Source: Pedobacter sp. PF22-3
Lineage (GTDB): Bacteria; Bacteroidota; Bacteroidia; Sphingobacteriales; Sphingobacteriaceae
Direction: 5' to 3'
DNA length: 64,000 nucleotides
Assembly (NCBI RefSeq): GCF_026239555.1
Contig: NZ_JAPIVP010000008.1
Span: 186,001-250,000 of the forward strand
Part shown: piece by piece, positions 42,196-50,222 of the stretch
Position numbering within the stretch: the stretch's first letter is position 1
Layout: each line of letters starts with the position of its first letter
Made by a program: the position numbers and the translations under genes
Notes under the pieces: generated by a model
The model's database searches: none
Seen by the model: only the letters and a program-made list of their open reading frames with translations
What the model was told of the DNA's origin: nothing

Positions 42196-43503
42196 TTATT
42201 GCTTCAACTTCGGAATCCTGGTTGGGGTATCTGTTCCGTTTACAATGCTGGTTGCACTCTTGGCAATTGCTTTAATAGTTGAAAGAATATTTTCTACATC
42301 TAAAGAGCTGTATTCATCTTTCACACTATGGTACAATTTATCGATATCAATTTTATCGGTACTGATGGTATGTGCCGGAACGCCTAAAGCAGCTAAGGTT
42401 GCGTTATCGCTTCGATAGAATAAATTTTGGTCTGGATAGGGGTCCGGATGAAAGGTAAATTCAGTTCCTGCTAAGTTTTTCTGTAAAATTTTCCCGAAAT
42501 CAGATCTTTCATAGCCGGTAATAAAGGCTGTGTTTTTACCAAATTTCGAATCCTTACCGATCATCTCAATATTGAACATGGCTACCACATCATCAGGATT
42601 TAATTTTTCTGAGAAATACCTTGCGCCAAAACCACCAATTTCTTCTGCTGTAAAAGCAACGAAGATCAAGGTACGTTCGTTATTTTTCTGTGCTTTATAA
42701 TATTTCGCTAAAGCAATCATCGCTGTAGTACCTGATGCATCATCATCGGCTCCATTGGCAATACTATCGCCTTCTACCGGTTTTAAGAAACCCAAATGAT
42801 CATAATGACCTGAGAAAATTACAATTTCTTTAGCTTTTGATTTACCTGGAATTACACCTGCAACATTGAACAAGGGCATTTGGGTTACCTTACTTTTAAC
42901 TGTTGCTGAAAAATCTGTTGCTGCATCTTTACCTAAAACAAAAACCTGTACAGCGCCGTTGGTTGCTTTTACATCTTTTTCATCAACAGTAGTTGGTTTG
43001 CTGAAATGATCTTTATAACGTTTAAAAAAATCAACAAACTTATTGTCGACTAAAACGATCTGGTTTTTATCCGTGTTCAGCATGGTTCTGAACTGCGCTA
43101 CAAATGGCTTTTCAGGATCCAATTTAACAACAGTGGTGTTGGATTTATCAAGCGTAACACTTTCTGTGGTAACGCCGGTAACCAATATATTTTCTCGTGC
43201 AATTTCCTGCCCGTCTATTTTAACGCTGGTACTTTGATTAGCAACCTGGTATTTGTTAAAAGTTTGGCGGAATGTTTTTTCACCTGATAAGGGCTGCAAA
43301 CCTATTTTCTTAAATTCTGATTCAATAAAAGTAGCGGCTTTATCAATCCCTGGCGTAAATGTTTCTCTCCCTTGCATATCATCTGCACTTAAAGTTTTAA
43401 TCAGGTGGTCCGTGTACTCACGTGTGATGATTTTATCAATGTTTTGCGCTTTAAGCTGCAAACTTGCCATCCCCAAAAGGGTAAAAAAGAATATTTTCTT
43501 CAT
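42196..43503 (-). CDS. M28-family zinc aminopeptidase, exported
   Basis: 435 residues. The signal peptide is MKKIFFFTLLGMASLQLKAQ. The co-catalytic zinc ligands of the M28 family are visible: IFSGHYDHLGF (His), ANGADDDASGTTAMIAL (bridging Asp), FTAEEIGGFGARYF (catalytic Glu-Glu) and NIEMIGKD (Asp/Glu). A PA-like insert lies at about 120-210. It removes N-terminal amino acids from peptides in the periplasm or outside the cell. The C-terminal 25 residues are basic and of low complexity. No neighbours share its strand closely, so it is probably transcribed alone. Confidence 0.92.
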   Translation of the reverse strand: MKKIFFFTLLGMASLQLKAQNIDKIITREYTDHLIKTLSADDMQGRETFTPGIDKAATFIESEFKKIGLQPLSGEKTFRQTFNKYQVANQSTSVKIDGQEIARENILVTGVTTESVTLDKSNTTVVKLDPEKPFVAQFRTMLNTDKNQIVLVDNKFVDFFKRYKDHFSKPTTVDEKDVKATNGAVQVFVLGKDAATDFSATVKSKVTQMPLFNVAGVIPGKSKAKEIVIFSGHYDHLGFLKPVEGDSIANGADDDASGTTAMIALAKYYKAQKNNERTLIFVAFTAEEIGGFGARYFSEKLNPDDVVAMFNIEMIGKDSKFGKNTAFITGYERSDFGKILQKNLAGTEFTFHPDPYPDQNLFYRSDNATLAALGVPAHTISTDKIDIDKLYHSVKDEYSSLDVENILSTIKAIAKSATSIVNGTDTPTRIPKLKQ

Positions 43504-43642
43504 ATATTCATATTATAATTTATAGCGTGTTGAATTTAGGGAAAGTTAAGGTTTTTGTCTGATAGATCTATGATTTTTTGGCGGGTGATTTATTGGTCAG
43601 GTTCGATTGTTCATGGTTGAAGGTCATAACAGGCTCCTTCTT

Positions 43643-43696
43643 ACATACCCCATCATACATCGTCCATCATACATCTTACATCATCCATCTTACCTC
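43643..43696. repeat. Simple CATC/CATA-type microsatellite
   Basis: A run built from CATCATACAT, CGTCCATCAT, ACATCTTACA and TCATCCATCT units lies directly behind the stop codon of the DUF4407 gene. Units are irregular (about 8-11 bases) and have no spacers, so this is not a CRISPR array. A similar short repeat (TACCTTTTACCTTC) occurs inside the first TPP riboswitch. Confidence 0.55.
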
Positions 43697-43697
43697 A

Positions 43698-44819
43698 TTA
43701 CCCGTCCCAATCGTATTTTTCGAGATCGCGGTATGCTTTTCCTTTTATTATTTCTTTCTTCTTTGACGACTCGGAATCGACCCTGGTTTCATGAATATTA
43801 TCTGCTACCTCGAAATGAAAATCTTTATCTTTTTTAGAATGGTAAATTGATACCTCATCTCCATCTGCTATCGCATAGTCATATGGCCCGCGGGCACTCA
43901 TTAGTTTTACAAACACCGGTAAACACTCAAAAAAGATAAACAGTAGCCCGATAAAAGTAACCGCAATTGCCGTATTGTTATCCCGCGTGCCATCTACATT
44001 GAATTTAAGTTGCCCCAATGCCCAGTTGCGATCGGCAAAACCAGCAATATCAGATAAACTGTCTAACTGTTTTTTGGTGTATAGCTTTTCGGTAAACAGT
44101 CCATCAAATTCTTTGCGTTTATCTACAAAGCCTTCCGATTTATTGATGCTGGCTTTTAGCGAATCCAATTCTGCCGTGCGTTGCGTTATTTCGGCTTCCT
44201 TACGTTTGGCATATGGTCCATAGCCCATTACACCTGATGTTTCGGTGGTTTTATTTCCGAAGATCTCGAAATTAAGCTTTTGCCTATCTGCTTTAATTCC
44301 TTTCTCAAGTGAATCCCGAGTGGCTTTCTGCTGGTTTAACCTACCAAATTCTACCTGATATTTTTTCTCAAAGGCTTTGTTTAGCGTATCGATTTTAGCT
44401 CGCTGACCATTTAAGTAACTCACTTTCAGGCGTTCTTTAATTTCTTTATCGAAAATTTTAAGCTCTATTGGCCTCGAAATAACCATACCAATCATAATGG
44501 CCAACAGAATACGTGGGGTAGCCTGTAGCAACTGTTTATTGGTGCTCGCACTTTTATTGATGCTGGAGACGATGTATCGGTCCATGTTAAAGATGGCTGC
44601 TCCCCATAAAAAACCGAAAACAATGGCAAAAATTACAGCCATATCGTCGCCTTTAAACACAAAATACATGGCATAGCCTCCAGAAAGTGCGGCAAACAAG
44701 CCGGTAAAAAAGATGGTGGCGCCAATGCCAGTATATTTATTTTGTTCTGAAGGGTACTTTTCCAGCGTTGGGATGTGAGCGCCGGAACAAAACCAAAAGA
44801 AACGGTTCAGTTTGTCCAT
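43698..44819 (-). CDS. DUF4407 membrane protein
   Basis: 373 residues. Four hydrophobic helices fit the DUF4407 layout: YTGIGATIFFTGLFAALSGG (about 28-47), DMAVIFAIVFGFLWGAAIFN (about 58-77), a third around LLAIMIGMVISRPIELKIF, and one near 290-310 (TAIAVTFIGLLFIFFECLPV). Between helices three and four lies a long charged coiled-coil-like stretch (about 125-285, with repeated K/E/R and LDSLKASINKSEGFVDK). The N-terminal MDKLNRFFWFCSGAHIPTLE is typical of the family. Function unknown. A rhodanese gene lies divergently upstream. Confidence 0.82.
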   Translation of the reverse strand: MDKLNRFFWFCSGAHIPTLEKYPSEQNKYTGIGATIFFTGLFAALSGGYAMYFVFKGDDMAVIFAIVFGFLWGAAIFNMDRYIVSSINKSASTNKQLLQATPRILLAIMIGMVISRPIELKIFDKEIKERLKVSYLNGQRAKIDTLNKAFEKKYQVEFGRLNQQKATRDSLEKGIKADRQKLNFEIFGNKTTETSGVMGYGPYAKRKEAEITQRTAELDSLKASINKSEGFVDKRKEFDGLFTEKLYTKKQLDSLSDIAGFADRNWALGQLKFNVDGTRDNNTAIAVTFIGLLFIFFECLPVFVKLMSARGPYDYAIADGDEVSIYHSKKDKDFHFEVADNIHETRVDSESSKKKEIIKGKAYRDLEKYDWDG

Positions 44820-44919
44820 TTGTAACTATTTATATTTAAACGCCTAAGGGGTTCAGTTGTTACAGTTTTAAGCAAAATTTATGGCATTTTTTTGATGGCG
44901 AGTATAAAGCTGATTTTCC

Positions 44920-44927
44920 TATATTTG
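44920..44927 (+). promoter_or_regulatory. Promoter -7 element for the rhodanese gene
   Basis: TATATTTG is a full TAnnTTTG match, ending 17 bases before the ATG at 44945. No ideal -33 box. Confidence 0.5.
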
Positions 44928-44944
44928 CATAAATACATTTTATA

Positions 44945-45262
44945 ATGAAAGAAATATCGGTACAAGAACTAAAAGAGAAAATCGATAACAAAGAAGATTT
45001 TCAATTAATTGATGTTCGTGAAACATTCGAATATGAGGTTTCCAATCTTGAGGGCGAAAATATCCCATTGGGCGGAATCTTAATTGAGGCTGATAAGGTT
45101 GCGAAAGATAAACCGGTAATTATTCAGTGCCGGAGTGGAAAAAGAAGCGCCGCAGCAGTAATGCAGTTAGAGCAACAATACGGATTTGAAAATCTTTACA
45201 ACTTAAAAGGCGGTATTTTAGCTTGGCAAGAGGCTTTTGACCCAAATATGCAAGTATATTAA
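44945..45262 (+). CDS. Single-domain rhodanese (sulfurtransferase)
   Basis: 105 residues, one rhodanese domain. The active-site loop carries the persulfide cysteine in VIIQCRSGKRSAAAV (about 58-72, CRSGKR form). The opening ISVQELKEKIDNKEDFQLID and DVRETFEYEV and the closing NLKGGILAWQEAFDP are standard. Such small cytoplasmic proteins move sulfur or detoxify cyanide; the acceptor is not known. It is followed 110 bases later by a small membrane protein gene. Confidence 0.93.
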   Translation: MKEISVQELKEKIDNKEDFQLIDVRETFEYEVSNLEGENIPLGGILIEADKVAKDKPVIIQCRSGKRSAAAVMQLEQQYGFENLYNLKGGILAWQEAFDPNMQVY

Positions 45263-45355
45263 TGATAGAATGAATGAGTTTTGAATGAGTAAATGTTAAT
45301 AGCATAATGCTTATTCAAAATTCATTTTATAATTCAGTCATTCAATCACTCTCTA
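45263..45355. repeat. GAATGA/TTCAATCA-type intergenic repeat
   Basis: It begins TGATAGAATGAATGAG and contains TTTTGAATGAGTAAATGT, then the inverted TTATTCAAAATTCATT and CATTCAATCACTC. A direct copy of the first half stands at 45578-45612 on the other side of the small membrane protein gene, and a related element lies at 58702-58800 inside the thi operon. Confidence 0.6.
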
Positions 45356-45372
45356 ACTCAATCATTTCTACC

Positions 45373-45570
45373 GTGGGTAAAAAATTTGCTTTAAACATCT
45401 TCTATAACCTGGCCATTATCCTTTCTGTTTTTGGACTGGTTTGGTGTTACAATAATCATAAATACCTTCCAGCTGGTTTTTTGGTAGGTACAACGGCTTG
45501 TTTGTTCTACTTTAAGTATCAGCTTACTAAAGACATCAGAAAAAGTTTTAAAGAAAAAGATCAGAAGTAG
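45373..45570 (+). CDS. Small two-helix membrane protein, DUF6358-like
   Basis: 65 residues if the GTG at 45373 is the start (then GKKFALNIFYNLAIILSVFG); the frame is open to 45307, but that part is the intergenic repeat and has no ribosome site. Two transmembrane helices (about 7-24 and 30-46, LPAGFLVGTTACLFYFKYQ) are followed by a basic tail (KDIRKSFKEKDQK). The VGKKFALN..YN opening recalls the small DUF6358 proteins of Sphingobacteriaceae. That is from memory and only moderately sure. Function unknown. Confidence 0.6.
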   Translation: MGKKFALNIFYNLAIILSVFGLVWCYNNHKYLPAGFLVGTTACLFYFKYQLTKDIRKSFKEKDQK

Positions 45571-45577
45571 TAATTTA

Positions 45578-45670
45578 ATGATAGAAAGACTGAATTTTGA
45601 ATGAGTAAATGTGTAATTCTTCAAGATTCAAACATCTTTTCCTCCTCCTTCAATCATGACTATCATTTCT
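45578..45670. repeat. Second copy of the GAATGA-type repeat
   Basis: TGATAGAAAGACTGAATTTTG and AATGAGTAAATGTG repeat the element at 45263 with few changes; the second half (CCTCCTTCAATCATGA) is diverged. It lies between the small membrane protein gene and the convergent epimerase gene. Confidence 0.55.
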
Positions 45671-45677
45671 ACGCTGC

Positions 45678-46709
45678 CTACGGAAAAAGATCGGAAGAAA
45701 TACCTGATAAGCCTAAACCTGGCAGATTTTTTAAGATATACTTCCCATTTTCGAAAGCTGGATCAGTAAATGGATTATTCTTGGTGAGCCACGGCCCATC
45801 CAAATCGGCCCAGTTACATAAAGGAGCCAAAGCCGCGGCAGCCAAAGTAGCGCAACTGGTTTCGCTCATACACCCGATGAGCACTTTCATCCCAAATGAA
45901 CGGGCCTTTAAAATCATCTGATGCCCTTCGTACATGCCACAACTTTTCATCAGTTTTACATTGATTCCATGATAAGCGCCTTTCAATTTATCCATGTCAG
46001 CCAAACGCTGTACAGCTTCGTCAGCAAGCAATGGAATAGGGCTGCGTTCGGTTAGCCAGGCATTTCCATCAAGATTGTTCTTATCCATAGGTTGCTCAAT
46101 TAATACCACACCCTGGTTATGAAGCCAATAAATGAAGTCAACGGCTTTAATCTTATCTACCCAGCCCTGGTTTGCATCTACATATAAAGGTACATTGGTC
46201 ATGCTTCTGATCGTTTCGATAATTTCCTGATCGTTATCTCTTCCCAATTTAACTTTAATTACTTTAAAAGCTTCAGCATCTTTCAGTTTTTCTCGGATAA
46301 CCTCAGGGGTATCAATACCAATAGTATAAGAAGTTACCGGCATTTTAGCTGGGTCTGCACCATAAATCTCATAGCAAGGTTTATTTAACAGTTTCCCTCG
46401 AATATCGTTAAGCGCAATATCAATAGCAGCTTTAATCGCTGGCTGGCCAGGCGCAAGGCTATCTAAATAGGCAATAATTTCTTTGAAATCGAACGGATAT
46501 TGAATTTTATCCCAATCTATAAGGTTCAGAAAAGCTGTTGCACTTCCATAACTCTCACCCATATAAGGCACCATAGATGCCTCGCCATAACCGGTTACAC
46601 CTTTATGTTCTATCCTTAACAACATTAAGGGTGTGCTGGTGCGGGTAAATTTCGATATCGAAAAAGTATGTTTTAATTCTAGTTCAAATTGCCTGCAACT
46701 AATTTTCAT
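45678..46709 (-). CDS. Dipeptide epimerase (L-Ala-D/L-Glu epimerase type), enolase superfamily
   Basis: 343 residues from the ATG at 46709; a TTG two codons upstream is less likely. The catalytic pair of lysines is in FKVIKVKLGRD (KxK, about 158-162) and INVKLMKSCGM (about 262-268). The three metal ligands are in PLYVDANQGW, VVLIEQPMDK and PIPLLADEAV. The C-terminal GCMSETSCATLAAAAL fits muconate-lactonising-enzyme-subgroup dipeptide epimerases. It would epimerise the D-Glu-containing dipeptide set free from murein peptides, so it links to peptidoglycan recycling, like the amidase at 25.1 kb. Confidence 0.85.
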   Translation of the reverse strand: MKISCRQFELELKHTFSISKFTRTSTPLMLLRIEHKGVTGYGEASMVPYMGESYGSATAFLNLIDWDKIQYPFDFKEIIAYLDSLAPGQPAIKAAIDIALNDIRGKLLNKPCYEIYGADPAKMPVTSYTIGIDTPEVIREKLKDAEAFKVIKVKLGRDNDQEIIETIRSMTNVPLYVDANQGWVDKIKAVDFIYWLHNQGVVLIEQPMDKNNLDGNAWLTERSPIPLLADEAVQRLADMDKLKGAYHGINVKLMKSCGMYEGHQMILKARSFGMKVLIGCMSETSCATLAAAALAPLCNWADLDGPWLTKNNPFTDPAFENGKYILKNLPGLGLSGISSDLFP

Positions 46710-46755
46710 TATCAATCGTCTACTAAATAAATGAGGTAATTATCGTGTTACGAAT

Positions 46756-46763
46756 TATCTTTG
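46756..46763 (+). promoter_or_regulatory. Promoter -7 element for the lipoprotein gene
   Basis: TATCTTTG, a full match to TAnnTTTG, ends 23 bases before the ATG at 46787. Confidence 0.5.
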
Positions 46764-46786
46764 TTTATTAACATAACGCCATCGCC

Positions 46787-47923
46787 ATGAAAAACAGCTC
46801 AAGATTACGGTATTTTATTTATTTATCCTTCATAATTATTGGAGGATGTACCACAGGAAAAAATGCCTTACAAAAAGGTGATTACGATGCATCTGTTGAA
46901 AAATCGGTAAGCAGGCTACAAAACTCACCCAAAAACAGCGAAGCCATGCAAGTATTAAAAATGGCTTACGATTTAGCTTTGAAAGATCATTTACGGAAAA
47001 TTGAGGAAGCTAAAATGTCTAACGATCTATTCAGGTGGGAATCGGTGATGTATGATTATCAAAAAATCAATCAATTGGCAGATGACATCAATAGCTGTCC
47101 GGCATGTTTGGTCATTATTCCAAAACCTTCGAAATACATCAGGGAACTAGCTGATAGCAAATATAACGCTGCTGTTGCAAGGTATAATTCTGGTATGGGC
47201 TACATGATCGAAAATAACCGTAAAGCGGCAAAAAAGGCATATTATGAATTTGAGAAAGTGATCAATCTTCAACCCGATTATAAAGATGTAAAAGCTAAAA
47301 TGGAAGATGCTTATTGGGCGGCCGTTACGAAAGTTGTGGTACAACCAATTTTGATAAACAGTAATACATACAAATTGAGCGGCGATTATTTCCAACAGCA
47401 GATTGATCAGTACATCGCAAAATACTCAAGAAACAAGTTTGTTATTTTTTATGGTGAAGCGCAGGCTACGGAGCAAAAAATTGTTCCCGATCAGGTACTG
47501 AGCTTAAACTTCGACGATTTTGTGGTAGGCCAAACCTATGTAAAAGAAAGGGTTGAAAAGCTAGAACGCGACAGTATAGTAATTGGTGAAACACGAGACA
47601 AAAAGCCAGTTTATGGTAAAGTAAAAGCTACTTTGAGCATTTTCGAAAAGAATATTTCGTCGTCAGGATTATTGGATATGAGCATTACCGATTGGAAAAC
47701 TAGAAAATTGGTTCACCAACAGAAATTTCCCGGAACTTATGTGTGGAGAGACAGTTGGGCCAGTTATAAGGGCGACGATAGGGCCTTGACTAAACAACAA
47801 TTGGCTATTACCAAAAGGAAGGAGCAATTACCGCCTCCGCCAAATGCTTTGTTTTTAGAATTTACTAAACCCATATACAACCAGCTGGTTGATGATATCA
47901 GTTATTATTATAACAATTACTAG
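46787..47923 (+). CDS. TPR-like lipoprotein of unknown function
   Basis: 378 residues. A lipoprotein signal (YFIYLSFIIIGGC, Cys about 21) is followed by short helical repeats: QKGDYDASVEKSVSRLQNSP (about 30-49) and YYEFEKVINLQPDYKDVKAK (about 146-165), which look like tetratricopeptide units. Two cysteines in SCPACLVI (about 104-107) could form a disulfide. The second half (from about 185) is beta-rich and ends with LVDDISYYYNNY. It is anchored to a membrane and probably part of an envelope complex. No domain name can be given with confidence. Confidence 0.65.
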   Translation: MKNSSRLRYFIYLSFIIIGGCTTGKNALQKGDYDASVEKSVSRLQNSPKNSEAMQVLKMAYDLALKDHLRKIEEAKMSNDLFRWESVMYDYQKINQLADDINSCPACLVIIPKPSKYIRELADSKYNAAVARYNSGMGYMIENNRKAAKKAYYEFEKVINLQPDYKDVKAKMEDAYWAAVTKVVVQPILINSNTYKLSGDYFQQQIDQYIAKYSRNKFVIFYGEAQATEQKIVPDQVLSLNFDDFVVGQTYVKERVEKLERDSIVIGETRDKKPVYGKVKATLSIFEKNISSSGLLDMSITDWKTRKLVHQQKFPGTYVWRDSWASYKGDDRALTKQQLAITKRKEQLPPPPNALFLEFTKPIYNQLVDDISYYYNNY

Positions 47924-48084
47924 ATTTCACTATATTAAAGGATATAACAGAGCAATGTATTTGGTTAGGTTTATGATTGGGTAAAATATCCTTCCAGTAC
48001 TTGTAATGCAACTTCGTGAAGGCACTATTGACAGAATTCAATATTATCGGTTGATGTCTTAACGACCGACGTTAACGGCTTATT

Positions 48085-48400
48085 TTAGAAAATAGGGGAA
48101 CTGTGGTTCTTGGCGGTATGCAGTCCCGCCACTCCCAATAGCTCCGATGAATCCCGATTTAAGATCGGATCGGAGACTGCCGCTGCTGTCGGATTTGGGA
48201 ACAAAGGTTATGCACCTTACAACCCCAATATGAAATGCTGCCGAAGCCAATAGCCCTGACTGAAGCGTTACCCTGCAGCAACGAGGTACGAGGCAGCGAA
48301 GCGTAAAAGCAAAAGACAGGAACACCCTCACCCATTTTACAAAGGCCTTGCGCTCCAAATAAAGACTTATCATCAAGATAAATAATACCGTTACAGACTG
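48085..48400. repeat. Diverged intergenic repeat
   Basis: The gene-free stretch 47924-48457 contains GGTTCTTGGCGGTATGCAGTC, AGCTCCGATGAATCCCGATT, a palindrome GATCGGATCGGAGAC and AATGCTGCCGAAGCCAATAG. The order of AGTCCCGC..TCCGATGA..ATCGG elements resembles the repeat at 1717-2210 and the outer part of 37157-37640. Short frames in it have no coding character. The remainder of the stretch shows nothing else. Confidence 0.5.
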
Positions 48401-48457
48401 AGGTGGTTGTAATCCCTGCGTTAAAATAAAACATCATTACACAGCACTAAAAATATA

Positions 48458-49441
48458 ATGGCTAATATTGCAGTGATGAATACCGGCTTATACAATCCTT
48501 TCCAAAACTTCGATTTTTTATATAAAACCTGTTTTTTAAGTGGAAAAACATTTAATTCTCCTGTTATTCAGGTGCCTTTGCTTCCAAATTGGTTGTTGGA
48601 ACAGGCAGGTTTAAGTGGCGAAGAGCAGATCCAGTTTTTGGATGAGAGTATCCGTTCGTACAATACGTTGGTTATCCCGGTAAATACCGAGATCAACGTG
48701 CAGTTTTTAAATCCGCTGGAAGATAAAATTGAAGCTGCTTTTGCAATAGGTTATGATGCGGTATCCGCATTGCCAGAACTGGACCTGTTTAACTGGATCG
48801 GCAAATTTTTATATGGCTTTGTATATATCGAAATGCATTCAGCACTACGTAAAGAAATGACTGCCGATGGCTTAAACATGTCGCAATCGCTGATGATGAA
48901 ATTTGCCAACCTGAATTTCATGATGCAAAACCTGTATACCAGCCTGGAGTTTGAAGATTTCACACCATGGTCTATCACGGTAGTAAAACTCGAAAACGGA
49001 GAAACACCATTCAGTTTCCGTGATGAGATTAACACTTTAACCTTCTCATTAAAAATGAAAGATTTTGGGATCATCGCCTGTTTACAGGATAATGGCACCA
49101 ATAAACGCTACCATCAGGACATCATTAATGAGATAAAAGGAAAAGCCTTAACAGCCGAGCAATTTGAAGAGCTGAGCGCCCGCTTTTATTATTCAGCCTA
49201 CCTTTTTAACCGCTTGCCCGAATATACCTTTATGCCTGTAGAAGGCACCATTTATATTGAAGCGATGCCTTTGCGTGGCAACATGACCAAACCACTTTTT
49301 GATGTTTGGCAACATAAAATATATGCGCAGGTATTGGAAAATTTCTGGAAACCCTGGGGATACGTGGTGTTTGAAATTATTAAAAACCCTGACGAGCCGA
49401 TGAGTTTTTTCGAGAAACCTTGTTTACCTACTGCGGGGTAA
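48458..49441 (+). CDS. Conserved-looking hypothetical cytoplasmic protein
   Basis: 327 residues, no signal peptide and no membrane helix. Notable blocks are NPFQNFDFLYKTCFLSGKTF (about 13-32), GLSGEEQIQFLDESIRSYN, a hydrophobic amphipathic part LDLFNWIGKFLYGFVYIEMH (about 109-128), and MPLRGNMTKPLFDVWQHKIY near the C-terminus. The aromatic, even composition suggests a real globular protein with mixed alpha/beta structure. I do not recognise the family. It stands alone between repeat-filled spacers, so neighbours give no hint of function. Confidence 0.7.
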   Translation: MANIAVMNTGLYNPFQNFDFLYKTCFLSGKTFNSPVIQVPLLPNWLLEQAGLSGEEQIQFLDESIRSYNTLVIPVNTEINVQFLNPLEDKIEAAFAIGYDAVSALPELDLFNWIGKFLYGFVYIEMHSALRKEMTADGLNMSQSLMMKFANLNFMMQNLYTSLEFEDFTPWSITVVKLENGETPFSFRDEINTLTFSLKMKDFGIIACLQDNGTNKRYHQDIINEIKGKALTAEQFEELSARFYYSAYLFNRLPEYTFMPVEGTIYIEAMPLRGNMTKPLFDVWQHKIYAQVLENFWKPWGYVVFEIIKNPDEPMSFFEKPCLPTAG

Positions 49442-49450
49442 TAATGAACC

Positions 49451-49562
49451 CGTCACCCTGAATTCATTTAAGGGTCTACCTGCTGGAAAGATGCTGACCA
49501 CGTAGTAGCTACAAAACAATTGAAAATACTAGTTCTGCTTGTAAAATAAATTCAGCATGACG
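49451..49562. repeat. CTGAA-family palindromic repeat split by an insertion
   Basis: The left arm CGTCACCCTGAATTCATTTA starts at 49451 and the right arm starts as GATGCTGA (49490-49497), but about 46 bases (49498-49543) then interrupt it before AAATAAATTCAGCATGACGA. The other three copies are continuous at this point. Confidence 0.7.
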
Positions 49563-49601
49563 ATCGCGGGGAACGGCTTGGGCTAACATTAAATGTTAAC
49601 A

Positions 49602-50216
49602 CTACCTTCCTCCCGTTAACACGGCGATAAAGTTCTGTAGAATACCTGGCACGAAGATAATCGTAAATATCAATCCGGTTAAGGCCCCAAAAAAGTGTGC
49701 ATCATGATTGATATGATCCCTTGAATTGCGGGAAGCATAAGCACAATAAACTAAATATATAATCCCAAAAACTACGGCAGGAATCCCGATCGGGATAAAC
49801 ATGATATAAATTTTAGACATTGGATTATATAAAATATAACTAAAAAGTACCGCGCTGATTGCCCCTGAGGCACCAAGGCTATTATAATTAAAGTTATCTT
49901 TATGTTTGATCACCGTTGGCAGATCGCTCAGTACCAAACCCAAAAAATAAAGCAATCCAAATCGCCAGCTCCCCATCATACTTTCGAGTGCAAAGGCAAA
50001 AGCGTAAAAGGTAAACATGTTAAAAAACAGGTGCATCCAATCGGCGTGTACAAGTCCGCTGGTAATTAAGGTATAAATATTCTGCCCTTTAGAAACACTA
50101 AAAGGATGCAGCATAAACTTTCCATAAATCGAATGATCATAGAAAGCGTATAGACTGGTAATAATGGTAAAAACAAAAATTACGGAGGCAACTGGTGCTA
50201 TATTGAAGTATTCCAT
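49602..50216 (-). CDS. Rhomboid-family intramembrane serine protease
   Basis: 204 residues, six transmembrane helices. The catalytic serine is in NSLGASGAISAVLF (GASGA), the histidine in HDAHFFGALTGLIF (AHxxG), and the oxyanion-side residues in DWMHLFFNMFTFYAFAFALE (H/N). It cleaves membrane proteins within the lipid bilayer. It starts 6 bases before the M14 peptidase gene ends... that is, the two minus-strand genes are arranged M14 upstream, rhomboid 6 bases downstream, so they are one operon. Substrates are unknown. Confidence 0.92.
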   Translation of the reverse strand: MEYFNIAPVASVIFVFTIITSLYAFYDHSIYGKFMLHPFSVSKGQNIYTLITSGLVHADWMHLFFNMFTFYAFAFALESMMGSWRFGLLYFLGLVLSDLPTVIKHKDNFNYNSLGASGAISAVLFSYILYNPMSKIYIMFIPIGIPAVVFGIIYLVYCAYASRNSRDHINHDAHFFGALTGLIFTIIFVPGILQNFIAVLTGGR

Positions 50217-50222
50217 TTGGGT

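Noticed and set aside
43643..43696. CRISPR-like short repeat array.
   Set aside because: Units are irregular and contiguous without unique spacers, and no cas gene is in the window; it is a microsatellite.
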